From positions 1-49,851 of the forward strand of contig CAMBMS010000020.1 in the NCBI GenBank assembly GCA_945868845.1: a stretch of 49,851 bases of DNA, given 5' to 3'. The position numbers were made by a program, and so were the translations under genes. Below are positions 48,577 to 49,851 of the stretch, piece by piece (positions within the stretch are counted from its first letter, which is position 1; the number at the start of each line of letters is the position of its first letter). This DNA comes from Asaia bogorensis. Lineage in GTDB: Bacteria; Pseudomonadota; Alphaproteobacteria; Acetobacterales; Acetobacteraceae. The notes under the pieces are model-generated. The model was not told the DNA's origin and searched no databases. It saw nothing but the letters and a program-made list of their open reading frames with translations.

Positions 48577-49303
48577 CCCCAGCCTCCATCAACCATGATC
48601 CTGTCCGCCCGCCGCGCGTATATATCAGCTCTACCCGCCAGCGCCCGGCGGGTGCGGGGGCCAGATGCCAACGTGTGGCGGCGGCACTGGCCTGGCGATC
48701 CGGCACGCGGTTGCCATGCGGCCAGCGGCGTAGCAGGAAAGCGGTGATGCAATGCTTTTGAGTGGCAAATGCCAGCCGGCGGGAGGCCACCCGACTCAGA
48801 TTCCCAACCTCCCCCACCACGGCGGCAAAGCCCCCCGCGCACAGCGCAATCTCCATCGCTGCCAGCACGCCAACGTCATCGCGCGGGTTCACCAGAACTA
48901 ATCGAGTGGGATCGAGACCTTGAAGGCCGGGGGGATAGAGGTCGGCCATGGTGGCGGCCCATAGTACCGACGTTCGGGCCTGGGTATGCCCGCAGATGCC
49001 CCCGATCAAGGTGGCGGCGAAGGCGGCTGGCAATTCCCCTGTCTCTGCCCCTCGGCCTTTGGCACCAATCTCATGTAATGCGCCAAGCGACAGGCCGGCA
49101 TGGGGAAAGCAGCTATCCACCCGTGGATCTCCGAAAGGGAGCATGCCGGCGCGTGTCGGAGCCGGCTGACATCGCTCCCGCAGAAAGGCCAGATGTGTTG
49201 GCGAGGTCCGACCCGGCGCCGGCTTCACTAGCAGCGAGACAGGGGGACAATCAGGGGTGACGACAAGACAGGGGGGGGTGTGAGGGGGCATGACCAGGAA
49301 CAT
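48482..49303 (-). CDS. imuA: ImuA, SOS mutasome protein
   Basis: ImuA (273 residues) is a RecA/SulA-like protein that joins ImuB and DnaE2. The motif GLSLGALHEIGAKG is followed by a RecA-fold core (SVLWAATMADLYPPGLQGLGLDPTRLV-like strand and VLAAMEIALCAGGFAAVVGEV) and RWRVELIYTRGGRTGSWLMEA. The Walker A is degenerate. The overlap with imuB (95 bases) is long. A LexA box lies four bases before the ATG. It is the first gene of the imuA-imuB-dnaE2 operon. Confidence 0.93.
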   Translation of the reverse strand: MFLVMPPHTPPCLVVTPDCPPVSLLVKPAPGRTSPTHLAFLRERCQPAPTRAGMLPFGDPRVDSCFPHAGLSLGALHEIGAKGRGAETGELPAAFAATLIGGICGHTQARTSVLWAATMADLYPPGLQGLDPTRLVLVNPRDDVGVLAAMEIALCAGGFAAVVGEVGNLSRVASRRLAFATQKHCITAFLLRRWPHGNRVPDRQASAAATRWHLAPAPAGRWRVELIYTRGGRTGSWLMEAGDGKTHPVRVVATLADHAIAASADCGQAVGCG

Positions 49304-49307
49304 GTGT

Positions 49308-49322
49308 GTTCCCTATTTGTTC
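49308..49322 (-). promoter_or_regulatory. LexA (SOS) box ahead of imuA
   Basis: The plus strand reads GTTCCCTATTTGTTC, which is GTTC-N7-GTTC; on the transcribed orientation GAAC-N7-GAAC. This direct-repeat form is the established alphaproteobacterial LexA site. It begins five bases upstream of the imuA start, and an upstream TTGACT (49345-49340) could be the -35 element, so LexA bound here would cover the core promoter and start. Confidence 0.88.
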
Positions 49323-49345
49323 TATAACTAATATATGCGAGTCAA

Positions 49346-49722
49346 GCCCGGTAGTGCCTCAGTTTGAATAAACCCTCTCCTCCCCATACAGCGTGGCGGA
49401 CTCTATGGCCTACCCCCGCGTGCGCGTCCGATGTGTCCCCCTGCTACTCTGGGTTGTTAAGCTGACTCGGTTGATCGGTTGACGCTGTTGATCGAAGTGA
49501 TGATGGATGGAGCCATGCACGGCAGAGAATTTGTGTAGCGTCCCCATGTGCCGGAAGCACAGCATCGCCCGCTCGCGTCGCCAGAATGGCTGGTGCAGAC
49601 ATGGCGGGCCACGTTGGCGATCTTACACAGGGCCGCGCCATAACAAGCACCTCGGGGGAGTTGTCCAAATATTTGCCCGGGTTCCGCATCGCGGACGACC
49701 ACAGCCCGCCAGAGGTCAATGC
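49346..49722. other. Gene-free stretch right of imuA
   Basis: About 380 bases with only weak open frames (up to 91 codons on the minus strand) and no recognised motif. It carries the outer part of the imuA promoter region at its left and leads into a transposase relic at its right; it may be decayed mobile-element DNA. Confidence 0.35.
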
Positions 49723-49851
49723 CTAGTCACCCAGAAGGTGCCCTTCGCAAAACTTAAAAATCTACTGCGAAACGCCGCCGCCCAAACCGCCCAAACAGTC
49801 TGTGCCGCAGCCAGCCAATTACTCAGAGCCTTCACCCCAGACGAATGCCAT
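49723..49851 (+). pseudogene. IS630-family transposase C-terminus (partial, cut by window edge)
   Basis: One frame reads VTQKVPFAKLKNLLRNAAAQ then TVCAAASQLLRAFTPDECH to the window edge. It corresponds to the terminal tract of IS630 transposases (typically IEQVFAKLKHLLRKA then AFTPDECANYLANAGY). The sequence before 49723 does not continue the frame, so only the end of the element remains on this side. Whether an intact copy exists beyond the edge cannot be known; the reading fits a 3' fragment. Confidence 0.7.

Overview
The window reads as high-GC chromosomal DNA of an alphaproteobacterium, most likely of the Acetobacteraceae/Rhodospirillales type. This rests on the sdhC-sdhD-sdhA-sdhB operon, ZapE, a Pol IV with an N-terminal CxxC zinc-like finger, an imuA-imuB-dnaE2 cassette behind an alphaproteobacterial LexA box of the form GTTC-N7-GTTC, and a chromosomal mnmG-rsmG-parA-parB block with two perfect parS sites. 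The assignment is inferred from gene content, not from a database search.

Layout. 0-2.8 kb: the end of an unidentified gene, a decayed IS5-type transposase, an OpgH-like glucan glucosyltransferase and a glycosyltransferase relic. 2.9-7.7 kb: a CobW/COG0523 GTPase coupled to a WD40 protein, then on the minus strand ZapE, an LLM flavin oxidoreductase and an HCX5R phosphatase that follows the SDH operon. 7.7-11.2 kb: succinate dehydrogenase. 11.4-19.1 kb: M20 peptidase, Pol IV coupled to a ROK sugar kinase, TusA-like protein coupled to a histone-deacetylase-fold amidohydrolase, an SDR, a second LLM oxidoreductase and a rhodanese. 19.1-19.8 kb: a dispersed repeat and MntA/HepT-like relics.

19.8-25.0 kb is the chromosome-maintenance block: mnmG, then a 110-bp inverted-repeat structure with 38-bp perfect arms, each holding a perfect parS, then rsmG, parA, parB and a beta-hydroxyacid dehydrogenase. 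The parA product lacks the signature lysine of the deviant Walker A motif (Thr23). 25.1-27.3 kb: katG. 27.5-30.5 kb: a PuuE-like deacetylase/allantoinase, two tandem DUF1330 genes (one broken) and a divergent dihydroorotase-family amidohydrolase, possibly a small cyclic-amide catabolic cluster. 30.5-35.9 kb: phospholipid synthesis (psd, pssA), aroQ-accB-accC, a second repeat copy and a short AMP-ligase-like protein. 35.9-39.5 kb: tRNA-Ala(GGC), a metallophosphoesterase, a glycine-zipper lipoprotein, a large hairpin and two coupled PuuE-like deacetylases. 39.5-43.8 kb: a degenerate mscL, IS630 and integrase relics, and two MFS transporters. 43.9-49.3 kb: the SOS mutasome imuA-imuB-dnaE2. The right edge cuts the 3' end of another IS630-type transposase.

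Most genes are housekeeping. The least ordinary features are the parS inverted repeat, the altered ParA motif, the interspersed repeat family, the broken DUF1330 duplicate and the CobW-WD40 pair. No CRISPR array, intact prophage or recognisable defence island was seen. All product calls are from reading protein motifs; no similarity search was run.
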